Assembly (NCBI RefSeq): GCF_012910905.1
Contig: NZ_WTVN01000016.1
Location: forward strand, 1 to 64,000
Direction of reading: 5' to 3'
DNA: 64,000 nucleotides
Source: Aromatoleum toluvorans
GTDB taxonomy: Bacteria > Pseudomonadota > Gammaproteobacteria > Burkholderiales > Rhodocyclaceae
Shown one piece after another: positions 36,770 to 47,157 of this stretch. The position numbers were made by a program, and so were the translations under genes. Numbering within the stretch: the stretch's first letter is position 1; each line of letters opens with the position of its first letter. The notes under the pieces were generated by a model. That model was not told the DNA's origin. It saw nothing but the letters and a program-made list of their open reading frames with translations, and ran no database searches.

Positions 36770-38959
36770 ATGAAAAATATGACAAGAGTGGTTAAGCTGA
36801 CCGCGATTTCCGCGGCCCTGCTCGCGGTATACGGTCCCGTGCATGCGGCCGACGACGAAGTAAGTCAGCTCACGAAGCCGGATAGCTCGGTTTCGGTCGG
36901 TCTGGGATATTGGACCGAGGATCGCCCGCAACTGGGGATCTTCGACGGCATGCGCGAAAGCGGCGCCTACGGCCTGCTCGATGCCAACATCGTGAAGCGC
37001 GACGATGCGACGGGAACGTGGTATACGTTTTCGGCGCGCAATCTCGGTCTGGAGAGTCGCGATCTGAAGGCGGAGTATCTGCGCCAGGGAAATATCGGTG
37101 CATCGATCGAGTACAGCAAGACGCTGCGTGACAATCCCCACCTGTTCCTGACCGGCCTGCGCGGGATCGGCACGACGAACCTCATCGTGAGTGGAGCCGG
37201 TCGCAACGCCCTGCCGCGCAACGAGGTCGAGCTCGGCACCACGCGCGAGGGAACGACGCTCGGGTTCTACAAGAACCTGCTGCCCGGGCTCGATTTCAAC
37301 GTCAGCTTCAAGAACGAGGAAAAGGACGGGACCCGTCTGTGGGGCCGTGGTGGTGCCGCGGAATTTGCGGTCGAACCCATCGACAGCACGACGCGTCAGC
37401 TTGAGGCCGTTCTGAATTACACCGGAGAGCGGCTCCAGCTGTCCGGCGGCTACAACGGCAGCTGGTACGACACGCACAACACGCTGGTCGATACCATCCG
37501 GCAGGGTGACAATCCGACAGTCCTGAATAACCACTTCTTCCTGTCGCTTCCGCTGGACAATGAAGCGCATCAGCTATTCCTCGACGGTGGCTACAACTTC
37601 ACGCCGAGTACGCGTGGCCGTTTCAAGGTTGAATACACGCATGCGACCCAGAACGAGCGGCTGCCGACCAGCAGCATTCCCGGTCTGTCCCTGGCGGGTG
37701 CTCCGTCGAGGCTGAATGGCGAGGTCAATACCACCCTGGTTCAACTGGGACTGACTTCGCAGGTCACGCGCAATTTCTCGCTTGGTGCAAACCTTCGCTA
37801 TCACGATGCCGACGACGACACACCCGTTCGTCGCTTCGTGCAGGCCAACGCGCGCTGCAACGCAAGCGAATGTGTCGACAACACGCCGTTCTCGTACAAG
37901 ACACTCACGGGCAAGCTCGAAGGCACCTACCGTTTGCCGCAGGGCTACAGCCTGACGGGGGGCTACGAGCAGCGTGAGGACGATCGCCGGATTCCGGTTT
38001 CCAATGCGAATGGTGCCGGCGGACGGGATACGCAGCGGGTGGTTCCCATGCGCTCCGACGTGGAGGAACGCACCTACCGCCTGCAACTGCGTCGCACCCT
38101 GTCCGAGACGCTCGGCGGTTCGCTCGGCTACATTCATAGCGAGCGCGAGGGGTCGCACTTCATTTCGGCTGCCGCCGGACCGGGCGGAGCGCCGAGCGAC
38201 CTGATCAATCCGATCAACATCGCCGATCGTGACCGCAGCAAATGGCGTCTTGCGATGGACTGGACCCCGCTGGAGCGTCTGTCGGCACAGTTCGTCTATG
38301 AGAATGCCCAGGACGAGTACGGGCACAGCCAGGCGCGACCGTTTGGTCTTCGCGATGGGAGCGCCGAACTCTATTCGGTCGACGTCAGCTACAAGCTGAA
38401 CAACGACTGGAAGATGTCGGCGTGGTATTCGAAGGATCTGACCAAGGCGAACCAGCGCGGTCAGCGAGCGGAGATCCGCAACCGGACTACCGGTGCGCTT
38501 GAACTGCGTGCGGCGGAAAAGGATGCCGATCTTTCGGACGCGGGCGAATCGGTCGGGTTGAGTGTCGTGGGGCGGGCAACGCCGAAGCTGAAGCTTGGCG
38601 CAGACGTGCACATGAGCCTCAACCGCAGCAAGTTCGACGAAAGGATCATCCGGACCGCTCCGGATCCGGTGCCGGGCGTTGCTGCGGTGGGTCCGCTGCC
38701 TGACATCAATACCCGCGTGACGACGTTCAAGCTGTTTGCCGAGTATGCGCTGCGCAAGGACTCCGATCTTCGCATCGATTTGATCCACGAGCGCTGGAAG
38801 ACCGACGATTGGACCTGGCAGTTTGCCAACGGTACGCAGTTTGTCTACACGGGTGCTGGCACCAGTGCGGCCACCTTTACGGATGGCACGTCGGTTGTCG
38901 CAAACCAGCGGCAGATATCCAACTTCATCGGCGCGCGCTACATCTACAAGTTCCAGTAA
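36770..38959 (+). CDS. MtrB/PioB family outer-membrane beta-barrel
   Basis: 729 residues: signal peptide (cleavage near VHAADD), many alternating amphipathic strands and a C-terminal strand NFIGARYIYKFQ with terminal aromatic residue, as in outer-membrane barrels. With the decaheme cytochrome it forms the trans-membrane electron conduit. The CxxC pair often seen near the N-terminus of Shewanella MtrB is not visible; a C-x4-C pair (RCNASECVD, about residue 363) is present instead. Start may be ATG 36770 or 36779. Confidence 0.92.
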   Translation: MKNMTRVVKLTAISAALLAVYGPVHAADDEVSQLTKPDSSVSVGLGYWTEDRPQLGIFDGMRESGAYGLLDANIVKRDDATGTWYTFSARNLGLESRDLKAEYLRQGNIGASIEYSKTLRDNPHLFLTGLRGIGTTNLIVSGAGRNALPRNEVELGTTREGTTLGFYKNLLPGLDFNVSFKNEEKDGTRLWGRGGAAEFAVEPIDSTTRQLEAVLNYTGERLQLSGGYNGSWYDTHNTLVDTIRQGDNPTVLNNHFFLSLPLDNEAHQLFLDGGYNFTPSTRGRFKVEYTHATQNERLPTSSIPGLSLAGAPSRLNGEVNTTLVQLGLTSQVTRNFSLGANLRYHDADDDTPVRRFVQANARCNASECVDNTPFSYKTLTGKLEGTYRLPQGYSLTGGYEQREDDRRIPVSNANGAGGRDTQRVVPMRSDVEERTYRLQLRRTLSETLGGSLGYIHSEREGSHFISAAAGPGGAPSDLINPINIADRDRSKWRLAMDWTPLERLSAQFVYENAQDEYGHSQARPFGLRDGSAELYSVDVSYKLNNDWKMSAWYSKDLTKANQRGQRAEIRNRTTGALELRAAEKDADLSDAGESVGLSVVGRATPKLKLGADVHMSLNRSKFDERIIRTAPDPVPGVAAVGPLPDINTRVTTFKLFAEYALRKDSDLRIDLIHERWKTDDWTWQFANGTQFVYTGAGTSAATFTDGTSVVANQRQISNFIGARYIYKFQ

Positions 38960-38988
38960 CCGGTTCGTGTAGTTGAGGCAGGCCTGAA

Positions 38989-39018
38989 CGGGGCGGCGTG
39001 AGCCGCCCCGTTTGTTTT
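38989..39018 (+). terminator. Rho-independent terminator after the conduit operon
   Basis: CGGGGCGGC-GTGA-GCCGCCCCG, nine-pair stem followed by TTTGTTTT. Confidence 0.9.
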
Positions 39019-39117
39019 GCAGGGTCGATTGGTGTTGGGTGCAGTCGGTATGTACGCGGACTCTGTCCTGCAGCTCTACCGTTCCGTCAGGATGATTCCC
39101 GCCCCGGGGTTAGCCGC

Positions 39118-39612
39118 TTATTGCGTCGCGACCCAGTGGCCCGACTTCCCGCCGAGCTTCTCCATCAACTGGATCCCGTCCATGCGCATGCCGCGATCGA
39201 CGGCCTTGCACATGTCATAAATCGTCAGTAGCGCAACGTTCACCGCGGTCAAGGCTTCCATCTCGACACCGGTGCGTCCGACTGTCTCCGCGGTGACGCT
39301 GCAGTCGATGCGGCTTTGCGCCTCGTCGAGTTCGAACTCGACCGCTACGCGGGTGAGCGGAATCGGGTGGCAGAGCGGGATCAGGTCGCTGGTGCGTTTC
39401 GATGCCTGGATCGCCGCGATGCGGGCGATCCCAAGGACGTCGCCCTTCTTTGCGCTGCCCGACTTGACCATCGCGAAGGTGTCTGGCTTCATGCTGATCG
39501 AGCCGCGTGCGATGGCGACGCGGCGGGTTTCGCTCTTGTCGCCGACGTCGACCATGTGGGCCTGGCCTTGGGCGTCGAAGTGGGTGAGGGCGGAAGGTTT
39601 CTGCTCGGTCAT
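39118..39612 (-). CDS. moaC: Cyclic pyranopterin monophosphate synthase MoaC
   Basis: 164-residue enzyme of molybdenum/tungsten cofactor synthesis (GTP-derived cyclohydrodinucleotide to cPMP, with MoaA). Family motifs: [27 protein letters not shown] and the catalytic-lysine segment [12 protein letters not shown]. Start ATG 39612 gives normal length; the upstream extension is untypical. It is divergent from the bepA-like gene with 76 bp between. Tungstopterin for AorB depends on this pathway. Confidence 0.96.
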   Translation of the reverse strand: MTEQKPSALTHFDAQGQAHMVDVGDKSETRRVAIARGSISMKPDTFAMVKSGSAKKGDVLGIARIAAIQASKRTSDLIPLCHPIPLTRVAVEFELDEAQSRIDCSVTAETVGRTGVEMEALTAVNVALLTIYDMCKAVDRGMRMDGIQLMEKLGGKSGHWVATQ

Positions 39613-39688
39613 GGCTCGGGCTGCGCGGCGTACAGAGGGATACATTCCGCGCGGAACGGTTGATGGTGGCCCGGTATCATAGCACCCG

Positions 39689-41143
39689 ATGATCAGACGA
39701 CTTCTTATCCTGCTCCTGTGCGTCGCCCTCGTGCCGCGCCTGAACGCGGCCGGTTTGCCGGATCTGGGCGACGTGGGGGCTTCCGAGCTCTCGCCGCTCG
39801 CGGAGCGCAAGCTCGGCGAATCGATCATGCGCGACATCCGATGGCGCGATCCGGCTTATCTCGACGATTCCGAGGTCGAGGATTACGTCAACCGCCTGGG
39901 GCGGCGACTCGTCGCGGCGAGTCCGACACCGCAGCAGGATTTCGATTTCTTCGCCGTGCGCGACGGCACGCTGAACGCGTTTGCCTTGCCGGGAGGCTAC
40001 ATCGGCGTGCATACGGGGCTGATCCTCGCCGCCGAATCGGAGTCGGAACTGGCGTCCGTGCTCGGGCACGAGGTCGCGCACGTGACGCAGCGCCATATCG
40101 CGCAGATGTTCGGCAAGCAGAGCCAGACCAGCATGGTGATGCTGGCTTCGCTGCTCGTTGCGGTGCTGGCGGCACGCAGCAATTCGCAGGTCAGCGAGGC
40201 AGCCATTGCGGCAGGGCAGGCCGGCGCCCTGCAGGCGCAGCTCGGCTATACGCGCGACTTCGAACGCGAGGCCGATCGCATCGGCTTGCAGAGCCTGGAA
40301 GGGGCCGGTTTCGACGTGCGCGGCATGCCGAGCTTCTTCGAGCGCCTGCAGCGCTCCAGCCGTCTTTACGAGAACAACGCGCCGAGCTACCTGCGCACCC
40401 ACCCGCTGACGCAGGAGCGGATCTCCGACTTGGGCAACCGTGTCGGGCAGATGCACTACAAGCAGGTGCCGGATTCGGCCGACTTCGGATTCGTGCGTGC
40501 GAAGCTGCGCGTGGCCGCGATGCCGCCGATCGACGCCGTGCGCGAGTTCGAGGCTCAGGCGGCCAGGAATGGCGCCGACGTCTCCGTGCGCTACGGGCTG
40601 GCGCGGGCGCTGCTTGCGGTCGGGCGGCTGGACGACGCGGGGCGGCAGCTCGAGACGCTGCGCAAGGATGCGCCGCCGTCGAGCTTCGTCGATATGCTCG
40701 CGGCAGAGCTCCGGCTCGCCCGGCACGATGCGCCCGGCGCGGTGAAGGTGCTGGAGGCTGCGAGGAAGCGGTTTGCCGACAGCACGGCGGTGCAGTACGC
40801 GCTGATCGACGCCATGCTGCAGGCGGGGCAGGCGAAGGAAGCCGGCACGATGGCGCGGACTGCGGTGCAGAATCGCAGCCGCGATTCGCGCCTGTGGGCC
40901 TTCCTGGCGCGTGCGGAAGCGGACCTGGGGCATCGTGCGGCCCAGCACCGGGCGCAGGCGGAGGTCTATGTGCTCCGCGGTGCAGTGCCTGCGGCGATCG
41001 AGCAGCTGGAATGGGCGCGTCGCGCGGGCGACGGCAATTTCTACGAGCTGTCCGCCGTGGATGCGCGCCTGCGCGAACTCAAGGAGCAGGAGCGCGAGCG
41101 TCGGCGCGAGGAGCGCGAACGCGGGGGGAGCCGCGGCGAATGA
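39689..41143 (+). CDS. bepA: M48 family periplasmic metalloprotease with TPR (BepA-like)
   Basis: 484 residues: signal peptide, zinc-protease motif HEVAH (about 128) with downstream glutamate in FEREADRIG, then TPR-like repeats (AAPS...[25 protein letters not shown]) and a charged, Arg/Glu-rich C-terminus. BepA-type proteins act in outer-membrane protein and LptD quality control. It lies 72 bp before the TusA-like gene. Confidence 0.92.
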   Translation: MIRRLLILLLCVALVPRLNAAGLPDLGDVGASELSPLAERKLGESIMRDIRWRDPAYLDDSEVEDYVNRLGRRLVAASPTPQQDFDFFAVRDGTLNAFALPGGYIGVHTGLILAAESESELASVLGHEVAHVTQRHIAQMFGKQSQTSMVMLASLLVAVLAARSNSQVSEAAIAAGQAGALQAQLGYTRDFEREADRIGLQSLEGAGFDVRGMPSFFERLQRSSRLYENNAPSYLRTHPLTQERISDLGNRVGQMHYKQVPDSADFGFVRAKLRVAAMPPIDAVREFEAQAARNGADVSVRYGLARALLAVGRLDDAGRQLETLRKDAPPSSFVDMLAAELRLARHDAPGAVKVLEAARKRFADSTAVQYALIDAMLQAGQAKEAGTMARTAVQNRSRDSRLWAFLARAEADLGHRAAQHRAQAEVYVLRGAVPAAIEQLEWARRAGDGNFYELSAVDARLRELKEQERERRREERERGGSRGE

Positions 41144-41215
41144 CGGTTGCGTGTGGCGGGCGTCGCCATGGCGCTGGGGTAGAATGGCGGCAACTGTCTG
41201 TGAGGATGTCGCGTG

Positions 41216-41446
41216 ATGCAAGTTGACAAGGAAGTCGATGCGCGCGGGCTGACCTGCCCGCTACCGATTCTGCGCGCCAAGAAGGCGCTCGCCGAGATGA
41301 GTGCCGGCCAGGTGTTGCGGGTGCTGGCAACCGATCCGGGCTCGGTGAAGGATTTTCAGGCGTTTGCCCGCCAGACCGGGAACGACCTGCTGCAGCAGGG
41401 CGAGACGGGTGACAATGCGTTTGAATTCTATCTGAAGCGCAAGTAA
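41216..41446 (+). CDS. TusA/SirA-like sulfur-transfer protein
   Basis: 76 residues with the defining CPxP motif in GLTCPLPILRAKKAL and the two-layer sandwich pattern of TusA. It carries persulfide sulfur on that cysteine for tRNA thiolation or cofactor pathways. ATG 41216 (or GTG 41213) follows GAGGA. It is followed by a bidirectional terminator. Confidence 0.92.
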   Translation: MQVDKEVDARGLTCPLPILRAKKALAEMSAGQVLRVLATDPGSVKDFQAFARQTGNDLLQQGETGDNAFEFYLKRK

Positions 41447-41497
41447 ACGGTTGCCGGCGCGCTCGGCCTCGATGGTCGATGCGGCGGCGATACGAAA

Positions 41498-41534
41498 AGG
41501 GGCCACCCCGATTGCGGGGCGGCCCCTGTTGTTT
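41498..41534. terminator. Bidirectional terminator between tusA-like gene and valS
   Basis: AGGGGCC (41498-41504) pairs with GGCCCCT (41521-41527), with an inner ACCCCG/CGGGGC extension; TGTTGTTTT follows on the plus strand and CTTTTCG on the minus strand. Confidence 0.85.
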
Positions 41535-41548
41535 TCAGCCGTGCGGAA

Positions 41549-44533
41549 TCAGCGCTGCGCGAGTTTTTCGAACTGCGGGCGGAGCTTGTCCAGCGTCGCG
41601 ACGAAGCCGGCGAGGCGTTCGCGTTCCTGCTGCACGACCGCAGCTGGGGCGCGTTCGACGAAGCTCGCGTTGCCGAGCTTGCCCTCGGCCTTGGCGATTT
41701 CGCCTTCCAGTCGTGCGATTTCCTTGGCGACGCGCTCGCGTTCGGCGGCGATGTCGATCTCGACGCGCAGCATCAGCTTGAAGGCGCCGGATACCGACAC
41801 CGGGGCGAGTTCGTCCGCGCCGATGTCATCGACGATCTCGACGCCCGACAGGCGCGCGAGGCCGGCGAGGTAGGGCGCGTAGGCGCCCAGCACGGCCGCG
41901 TCGCCCGCCGCGACCAGCGGCATGCGCTGGGCGGGCGAGATGCCCATCTCGCTACGCAGGTTGCGGCAACTGCCGACGATGGCCTTCAGCTCGGCGATCT
42001 TCGCTTCGGCGGCTTCGTCGATGCGGCCGAGATCGGCCTGGGGGTAGCGTGCGAGCATGATGCTCTCGGCGTCCTTGCGGCCGGCGAGCGGGGCGACCGT
42101 CTGCCACAGCTCCTCGGTGATGAAGGGGATCAGCGGGTGGGCGAGGCGCAGCACCGTCTCGAGCACGCGCAGCAGGGTGCGGCGCGTCGCGCGCTGCTGG
42201 GCTTCGCTGCCGTTCTGGATCTGCACCTTCGCGAGTTCGACATACCAGTCGCAGTACTCGTCCCAGACGAACTCGTAGACGGCCTTGGCGACGAGGTCGA
42301 AGCGGTAGTCCTTGAAGTGCTGCGCGATGTCGGCTTCGGCGCGCTGCAGGCGCGACACGATCCAGCGGTCGGCGAAGGAGAAGTCGAGCGTTGCGGCATT
42401 GCAGGCGGCGCTGCCGGCGGCGGCGTCGATACCGCAGTCGTGGCCTTCGCAGTTCATCAGCACGAAGCGGGTGGCGTTCCACAGCTTGTTGCAGAAGTTG
42501 CGGTAGCCCTCGCAGCGCGACAGGTCGAACTTGATGTCGCGGCCCGGCGTCGCGAGCGACGCGAAGGTGAAGCGCAGCGCGTCGGTGCCGAAGGCGGGGA
42601 TGCCTTCGGGGAATTCCTTGCGCGTCTTCTTTTCGATGCTCTGCGCCTGCTTCGGGTTCATCAGGCCGAAGGTGCGCTTCTTCACGAGTTCCTCGACCGC
42701 GATGCCGTCGATGAGGTCGATCGGGTCGAGCACGTTGCCCTTCGACTTCGACATCTTCTGGCCTTCGGCGTCGCGGATGAGGCCGTGGACATACACGTCG
42801 CGGAACGGGATCTTGCCCGTGATGTGCTTGGTCATCATGACCATGCGCGCGACCCAGAAGAAGATGATGTCGAAGCCGGTGACGAGCACCGACGACGGCA
42901 GGTAGAGGTCGAGCGCGTCGTTCGACTTGGCCGGCCACTCCGACGTCCAGTCGAGCGTCGAGAAGGGCCACAGGGCCGAGGAGTACCAGGTGTCGAGCAC
43001 GTCCTCGTCGCGGCGCAGCTTGCCGGTGTAGCCGTCCTTCGCCGCGAGTGCCCTTGCTTCGTCTTCGCTGTGGGCGACCCATACGCGCGCGTCGCCTTCG
43101 ACGTCGGCGTACCACGCCGGGATCTGGTGGCCCCACCACAGCTGGCGCGAGATGCACCAGTCCTGGATGTTGTTGAGCCACTGGTTGTAGGTGTTGACCC
43201 AGTTTTCGGGGTAGAAGCGGATCTCGCCCGAGGCGACGCATTCGAGCGCCTTCTCGGTGATGCTCTTGCCGTCCGCGCCGGCCTTGCTCATCGCGACGAA
43301 CCACTGGTCGGTGAGCATCGGCTCGATGACCGCGCTGGTGCGGTCGCCGCGCGGTACCATCAGCTTGTGCGGCTTGATGCTGGAGAGCAGTCCGAGCGCT
43401 TCGAGGTCCTGCACGATCACTTCGCGGGCAACAAAACGATCAAGACCTTGATATTTCGTCGGAACGAGTTTTTCGGTCAATTCGTCCAGCGAAAGTTCAC
43501 GCCATTTGGCCAGCAAATCCCAGAGAACCGCGTTCATTCCCTCTTCATTGCCGAGCGGGTCTTTCGTCCATGAGTCGACTATTACGTCTGACCACTTCGC
43601 GACCCCGCTGAGCATCCGTCCCTTAAGATCCATCACAACAAACGCGGGAAGTGCTTGGCGATGTGCTACGTGATGGTCGTTTTGGTCGTGCGCCGGGGTG
43701 ACCTTGACACAGCCGGTGCCGAATTCGCGGTCGACGTAGTCATCGGCGATGATCGGAATGTCGCGGTCGCACAGCGGCAGGCGGACGGTCTTGCCGATCA
43801 GGTGGGCGTAGCGTTCGTCTTCCGGGTGCACCATCACCGCGACGTCGCCGAGCATCGTTTCGGGGCGCGTCGTGGCGACGGTGAGGCCCTTCAGGTCGCC
43901 GATCGGGCCTTCGCTGAAGGGGTAGGTGATGTGCCACAGGAAGCCGTCTTCCTCTTCCGACACCACTTCGAGGTCGGAGACCGCGGTGCCGAGCTTCGGA
44001 TCCCAGTTCACGAGGCGCTTGCCGCGGTAGATCAGGCCTTCGTTGTAGAGGCGGACGAAGGTTTCGGTGACGGTCTTCGACAGGCCCGCATCCATCGTGA
44101 AGCGCTCGCGCTTCCAGTCGGGCGAGGTGCCCATGCGGCGCATCTGGCGCGTGATCGTGCCGCCGGAGTATTCCTTCCATTCCCAGACCTTCTGGAGGAA
44201 CTTCTCGCGGCCGAGGTCGTGGCGCGAGATGCCCTTGGCGTCGAGCTGGCGTTCGACGACGATCTGCGTCGCGATGCCGGCGTGGTCGGTGCCCGGCTGC
44301 CACAGCGTGTTGAAGCCCCGCATGCGGTGGTAGCGGGTGAGCGCGTCCATGATGGTCTGGTTGAAGCCGTGGCCCATGTGCAGCGTGCCGGTGACGTTGG
44401 GCGGCGGCAGCAGGATGCAGAAAGCATCGGGGTTGGACTTGTCCAGTCCGGCGTCGAAATGACCGCGCGACTCCCATTCCGGATACCAGCGGGCTTCGAT
44501 GTCCGCGGGCTCAAAACTCTTGGCCAGTTCCAT
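41549..44533 (-). CDS. valS: Valyl-tRNA synthetase
   Basis: 994-residue class I aminoacyl-tRNA synthetase. Visible: HIGH-type [14 protein letters not shown] (about 43), KMSKSKGNV (about 588), editing-domain [13 protein letters not shown] and a C-terminal coiled coil ([21 protein letters not shown]). ATG 44533 begins MELAKSF; an upstream TTG is rejected. Bases 43430-43680 (residues about 285-368, within the CP1/editing region) average about 52% G+C against roughly 65-70% around them and encode a segment that seems longer than in the E. coli enzyme. The reading frame is intact throughout. Confidence 0.97.
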   Translation of the reverse strand: MELAKSFEPADIEARWYPEWESRGHFDAGLDKSNPDAFCILLPPPNVTGTLHMGHGFNQTIMDALTRYHRMRGFNTLWQPGTDHAGIATQIVVERQLDAKGISRHDLGREKFLQKVWEWKEYSGGTITRQMRRMGTSPDWKRERFTMDAGLSKTVTETFVRLYNEGLIYRGKRLVNWDPKLGTAVSDLEVVSEEEDGFLWHITYPFSEGPIGDLKGLTVATTRPETMLGDVAVMVHPEDERYAHLIGKTVRLPLCDRDIPIIADDYVDREFGTGCVKVTPAHDQNDHHVAHRQALPAFVVMDLKGRMLSGVAKWSDVIVDSWTKDPLGNEEGMNAVLWDLLAKWRELSLDELTEKLVPTKYQGLDRFVAREVIVQDLEALGLLSSIKPHKLMVPRGDRTSAVIEPMLTDQWFVAMSKAGADGKSITEKALECVASGEIRFYPENWVNTYNQWLNNIQDWCISRQLWWGHQIPAWYADVEGDARVWVAHSEDEARALAAKDGYTGKLRRDEDVLDTWYSSALWPFSTLDWTSEWPAKSNDALDLYLPSSVLVTGFDIIFFWVARMVMMTKHITGKIPFRDVYVHGLIRDAEGQKMSKSKGNVLDPIDLIDGIAVEELVKKRTFGLMNPKQAQSIEKKTRKEFPEGIPAFGTDALRFTFASLATPGRDIKFDLSRCEGYRNFCNKLWNATRFVLMNCEGHDCGIDAAAGSAACNAATLDFSFADRWIVSRLQRAEADIAQHFKDYRFDLVAKAVYEFVWDEYCDWYVELAKVQIQNGSEAQQRATRRTLLRVLETVLRLAHPLIPFITEELWQTVAPLAGRKDAESIMLARYPQADLGRIDEAAEAKIAELKAIVGSCRNLRSEMGISPAQRMPLVAAGDAAVLGAYAPYLAGLARLSGVEIVDDIGADELAPVSVSGAFKLMLRVEIDIAAERERVAKEIARLEGEIAKAEGKLGNASFVERAPAAVVQQERERLAGFVATLDKLRPQFEKLAQR
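43430..43680. other. Low-GC patch inside valS
   Basis: About 250 bp of valS with codon use unlike the flanks (many AAA, ATT, TTT and AGA-type triplets; G+C about 45-57% per 60-base line). It codes for residues about 285-368, including [20 protein letters not shown]. It may be a recombined or recently inserted segment. Confidence 0.6.
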
Positions 44534-44617
44534 GGTGTGCTCTGGGGCTGAAGGCAAAGGGTCGATTATAGCGGATCGAGGCCGCCGCCCTTGCGCCCGA
44601 GCACGGTTCCAGCCTGT

Positions 44618-45097
44618 TCAGGGTTCGTCGGGCGGGAGGACGTCGGTGTTCTTCTCGAGGTGGTGCGAGATATGTGCGGACAGCGCGGGCAGCAGCGTTG
44701 CGCGCAAGTGGGCGAGAGCCTGTTCGCGAATGCTGGCGCCGAGCTTGTCGAGTTCGCGCGCGACGATCTCCGGCAGTTCGGCATGGAACCACGCTTCGAC
44801 GGCGCGGGAGACTTCGGTGTCGAGGCTGATGAGCTGTTCGGCGAGTGCGCTGGCGGGGCGCTTCGGCGGGGACGGTTGGGGTGCCTTGAGCGCCGTGGGC
44901 AGGTCTCCCGCCGTGACGACTTCGGTCAGGACGGGGAGGTCTTCCTCTTCGAGGGAGACCTCCTCCACGGGTTCGGGCAGGCTCGGTTCCGGGCCGCGGT
45001 GCCGTTTGAGGAGGGCGTCGGCCTTGCCCAGGAGGAGATCGGCAGCCTTCAGGTCGTCGTCGGGCTCGAGTCGTGGCGGTAGCGGCCAGGGGCTCAT
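44618..45097 (-). CDS. Hypothetical protein between holC and valS
   Basis: 159 residues, acidic and Pro-rich N-terminal half (LEPDDDLKAADLLLGKADALLKRH; PEPVEEVSLEEEDLPVL), then a helical C-terminal half (EVSRAVEAWFHAELPEIVARELDKLGASIREQALAHLRATLLP). No signal peptide or known domain. ATG 45097 overlaps the holC stop (ATGA) and has GGAGG seven bases upstream, so it is translationally coupled to holC. Function unknown. Confidence 0.8.
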   Translation of the reverse strand: MSPWPLPPRLEPDDDLKAADLLLGKADALLKRHRGPEPSLPEPVEEVSLEEEDLPVLTEVVTAGDLPTALKAPQPSPPKRPASALAEQLISLDTEVSRAVEAWFHAELPEIVARELDKLGASIREQALAHLRATLLPALSAHISHHLEKNTDVLPPDEP

Positions 45098-45534
45098 AGG
45101 GCCTCCCTGCGGATGGCGTCGAAGGCCTGCAGGGGCAGGTCCTTCTGTTTGTAGTGCATCCAGCGCGCGCGCGCCGGGAGCTTCTGTGCTTCGCCCTGCC
45201 CGATGATCTCGACCACCATGCGGAAGCGCTCGAAGCCGGGCGGCACGTCGTCGGCGAGGTTGAAGAGGATCTCGGTGTGCGGCCATTCGCCCGGCGCTTC
45301 GGCGTGGCCGATGACGACCGGCGTCTCGGCCGCGAGCGCAGAGCCGGCCATCACGTGCGGGACGAAAGCCTGTTGCTCGAAGCTCCACAGCATCTGGTCG
45401 AGCTGGCGGGCGGATGCGGCGTCGGCCGTGCGCAGGGCGACCTTGCGGCCGCTGCCGAAGGCACGGGAGGCAAGTTCGCAGGCCAGCGCGAGCGGGTTCT
45501 CGGCGTTGTGGTAGAACTGCACCCGCGGCGGCAT
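45094..45534 (-). CDS. holC: DNA polymerase III chi subunit HolC
   Basis: 146-residue chi subunit of the clamp loader, which contacts SSB. Pattern typical of the family: VQFYHNAENPLALACELASRAFGSGRKVAL, LDQMLWSFEQQAFVPH and FERFRMVVEIIG. It follows pepA (18 bp) and overlaps the next gene by 4 bp; the pepA-holC order is conserved in proteobacteria. Confidence 0.93.
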   Translation of the reverse strand: MPPRVQFYHNAENPLALACELASRAFGSGRKVALRTADAASARQLDQMLWSFEQQAFVPHVMAGSALAAETPVVIGHAEAPGEWPHTEILFNLADDVPPGFERFRMVVEIIGQGEAQKLPARARWMHYKQKDLPLQAFDAIRREAL

Positions 45535-45551
45535 CGCGACGGTTCCCAGCC

Positions 45552-47051
45552 TCAGGCCTTGCCGCCCTGGCTGCGGGCGATGAGGAATTCGGCCAGCAGC
45601 GGCACGGGGCGTCCGGTGGAGCCCTTCGCGTCGCCGGAAAGCCAGGCCGTTCCCGCGATGTCGAGGTGCGCCCATTTGTAGGCCTTGGTGAAGCGCGCGA
45701 GGAAGCAGGCCGCGGTGATCGTGCCGGCGTAGCGGCCGCCGATGTTCGCGACGTCGGCGAAGTTGCTCTTGAGCAGGTCCTGGTACTCGTCCCACAGCGG
45801 CAGCTGCCAGACGCGGTCGCCGGAGACGGTGCCGCAGTCGGTGAGCTCGCGCGCGAGTTCGTCGTCGTTGGCGAGCAGGCCGCTCGGGATCTTGCCCAGC
45901 GCCACGACGCAGGCGCCGGTGAGGGTGGCGATGTCGATGACGCAGGCGGGCTTGAAGCGCTCGGCGTAGGTCAGCGCGTCGCACAGGATCAGGCGGCCTT
46001 CGGCGTCGGTGTTGAGGATCTCGATGGTCTGGCCGCTCATCGACGTGACGACGTCGCCCGGCTTGGTGGCCGCGCCGCCGGGCATGTTCTCCGTGGTCGG
46101 CACGATGCCGACGACGTTGAGCGGCAGGGCCATGCGCGCGAGCGCCTTGAAGGTGCCGAGGACGCTGGCGGCGCCGCACATGTCGAACTTCATCTCGTCC
46201 ATTTCGGCGCCGGGCTTGAGCGAGATGCCCCCGGTGTCGAAGGTGATGCCCTTGCCGACGAGCACGACGGGCTTGTCCTTGGCCTTGCCGCCCTTGTACT
46301 GCATGACGATGAACTTGGGCGGCTGGTGCGAGCCGCGCGCGACCGAGAGCAGGGAGCCCATGCCGAGCTTTTCCATGTCCTCGCGTTCGAGCACCTCGAC
46401 CTTGAGCTTGAACTGCTTGCCGAGTTCGACGGCGGTTTCCGCGAGATGCGTCGGCGTGCAGAGGTTGCCCGGCAGGTTGCCGAGCTCCTTCGCCAGCGCC
46501 ATGCCTTCGGCGATCGCCTGGCCGCGCTTGACCGCGGCTTCCATGGTCGCGGAGATCTTGTTGCCCGTCGCAAGCACGACCTTGCGGGCGCCGCGCGGTT
46601 TGTCGTCCTTTTTCTTCGACTTCGTCGCGTCGTAGCGATACGTGGCGTCGGCCAGTACGCGCGCGAGTTGCTGCAACGCCCACTCGACGTCGCGTCCGGG
46701 GACCTCGACGTCGGCAAGGCAGACCGCGGCGTCGTGCGCGGGGGTGGCGGCGAGCACCCGGGCCACGGCGGCGATCACGTCACGCCAGGCGCGGTCGGTG
46801 AATTCGTCCTGCTTGCCGAGGCTGACGACGATGACGCGTTCCGCGGCGCAGCCGGGGAGGTCGTGCAGCGCGAGCAGGGCGCCGGCCTTCTCGTCCAGGT
46901 CGCCGCGCGCAACGAGTGCCGCAAGCTTGCCCTTGGAGGCCTTGTCCAGGGCCGCGGCGGCGTCGCTGAGCTTGCCTTCCGCAAACGTTCCGACAACCAG
47001 ACAGCCGGTTTTCAGTTTTTCCGGGGCTCCGGTCTTTATGGTAAATTCCAC
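45552..47051 (-). CDS. pepA: Leucyl aminopeptidase PepA
   Basis: 499-residue M17 metallopeptidase. The signature NTDAEGRLIL, metal ligands in VGKGITFDTGGISLKPG and the MKFDMCGAASVLG segment are intact; length matches E. coli PepA (503). The protein removes N-terminal residues and also binds DNA in some bacteria. It is divergent from lptF, with 106 bp between. Confidence 0.97.
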   Translation of the reverse strand: MEFTIKTGAPEKLKTGCLVVGTFAEGKLSDAAAALDKASKGKLAALVARGDLDEKAGALLALHDLPGCAAERVIVVSLGKQDEFTDRAWRDVIAAVARVLAATPAHDAAVCLADVEVPGRDVEWALQQLARVLADATYRYDATKSKKKDDKPRGARKVVLATGNKISATMEAAVKRGQAIAEGMALAKELGNLPGNLCTPTHLAETAVELGKQFKLKVEVLEREDMEKLGMGSLLSVARGSHQPPKFIVMQYKGGKAKDKPVVLVGKGITFDTGGISLKPGAEMDEMKFDMCGAASVLGTFKALARMALPLNVVGIVPTTENMPGGAATKPGDVVTSMSGQTIEILNTDAEGRLILCDALTYAERFKPACVIDIATLTGACVVALGKIPSGLLANDDELARELTDCGTVSGDRVWQLPLWDEYQDLLKSNFADVANIGGRYAGTITAACFLARFTKAYKWAHLDIAGTAWLSGDAKGSTGRPVPLLAEFLIARSQGGKA

Positions 47052-47157
47052 GCCCAGCTCCTTTATAAGACGCGTCGTTCCGATTGCCGCCGATTATGGC
47101 CCGTTCGCGGCAAATGCGTCAAAAACCCCGTACTCCTTTGAGATCGAAGTCCGCGCG

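Noticed and set aside
43430..43680. Low-GC valS segment as an inserted mobile element or intein
   Set aside because: Too short, in frame, no terminal repeats or intein splice motifs; recombination or divergence is simpler.
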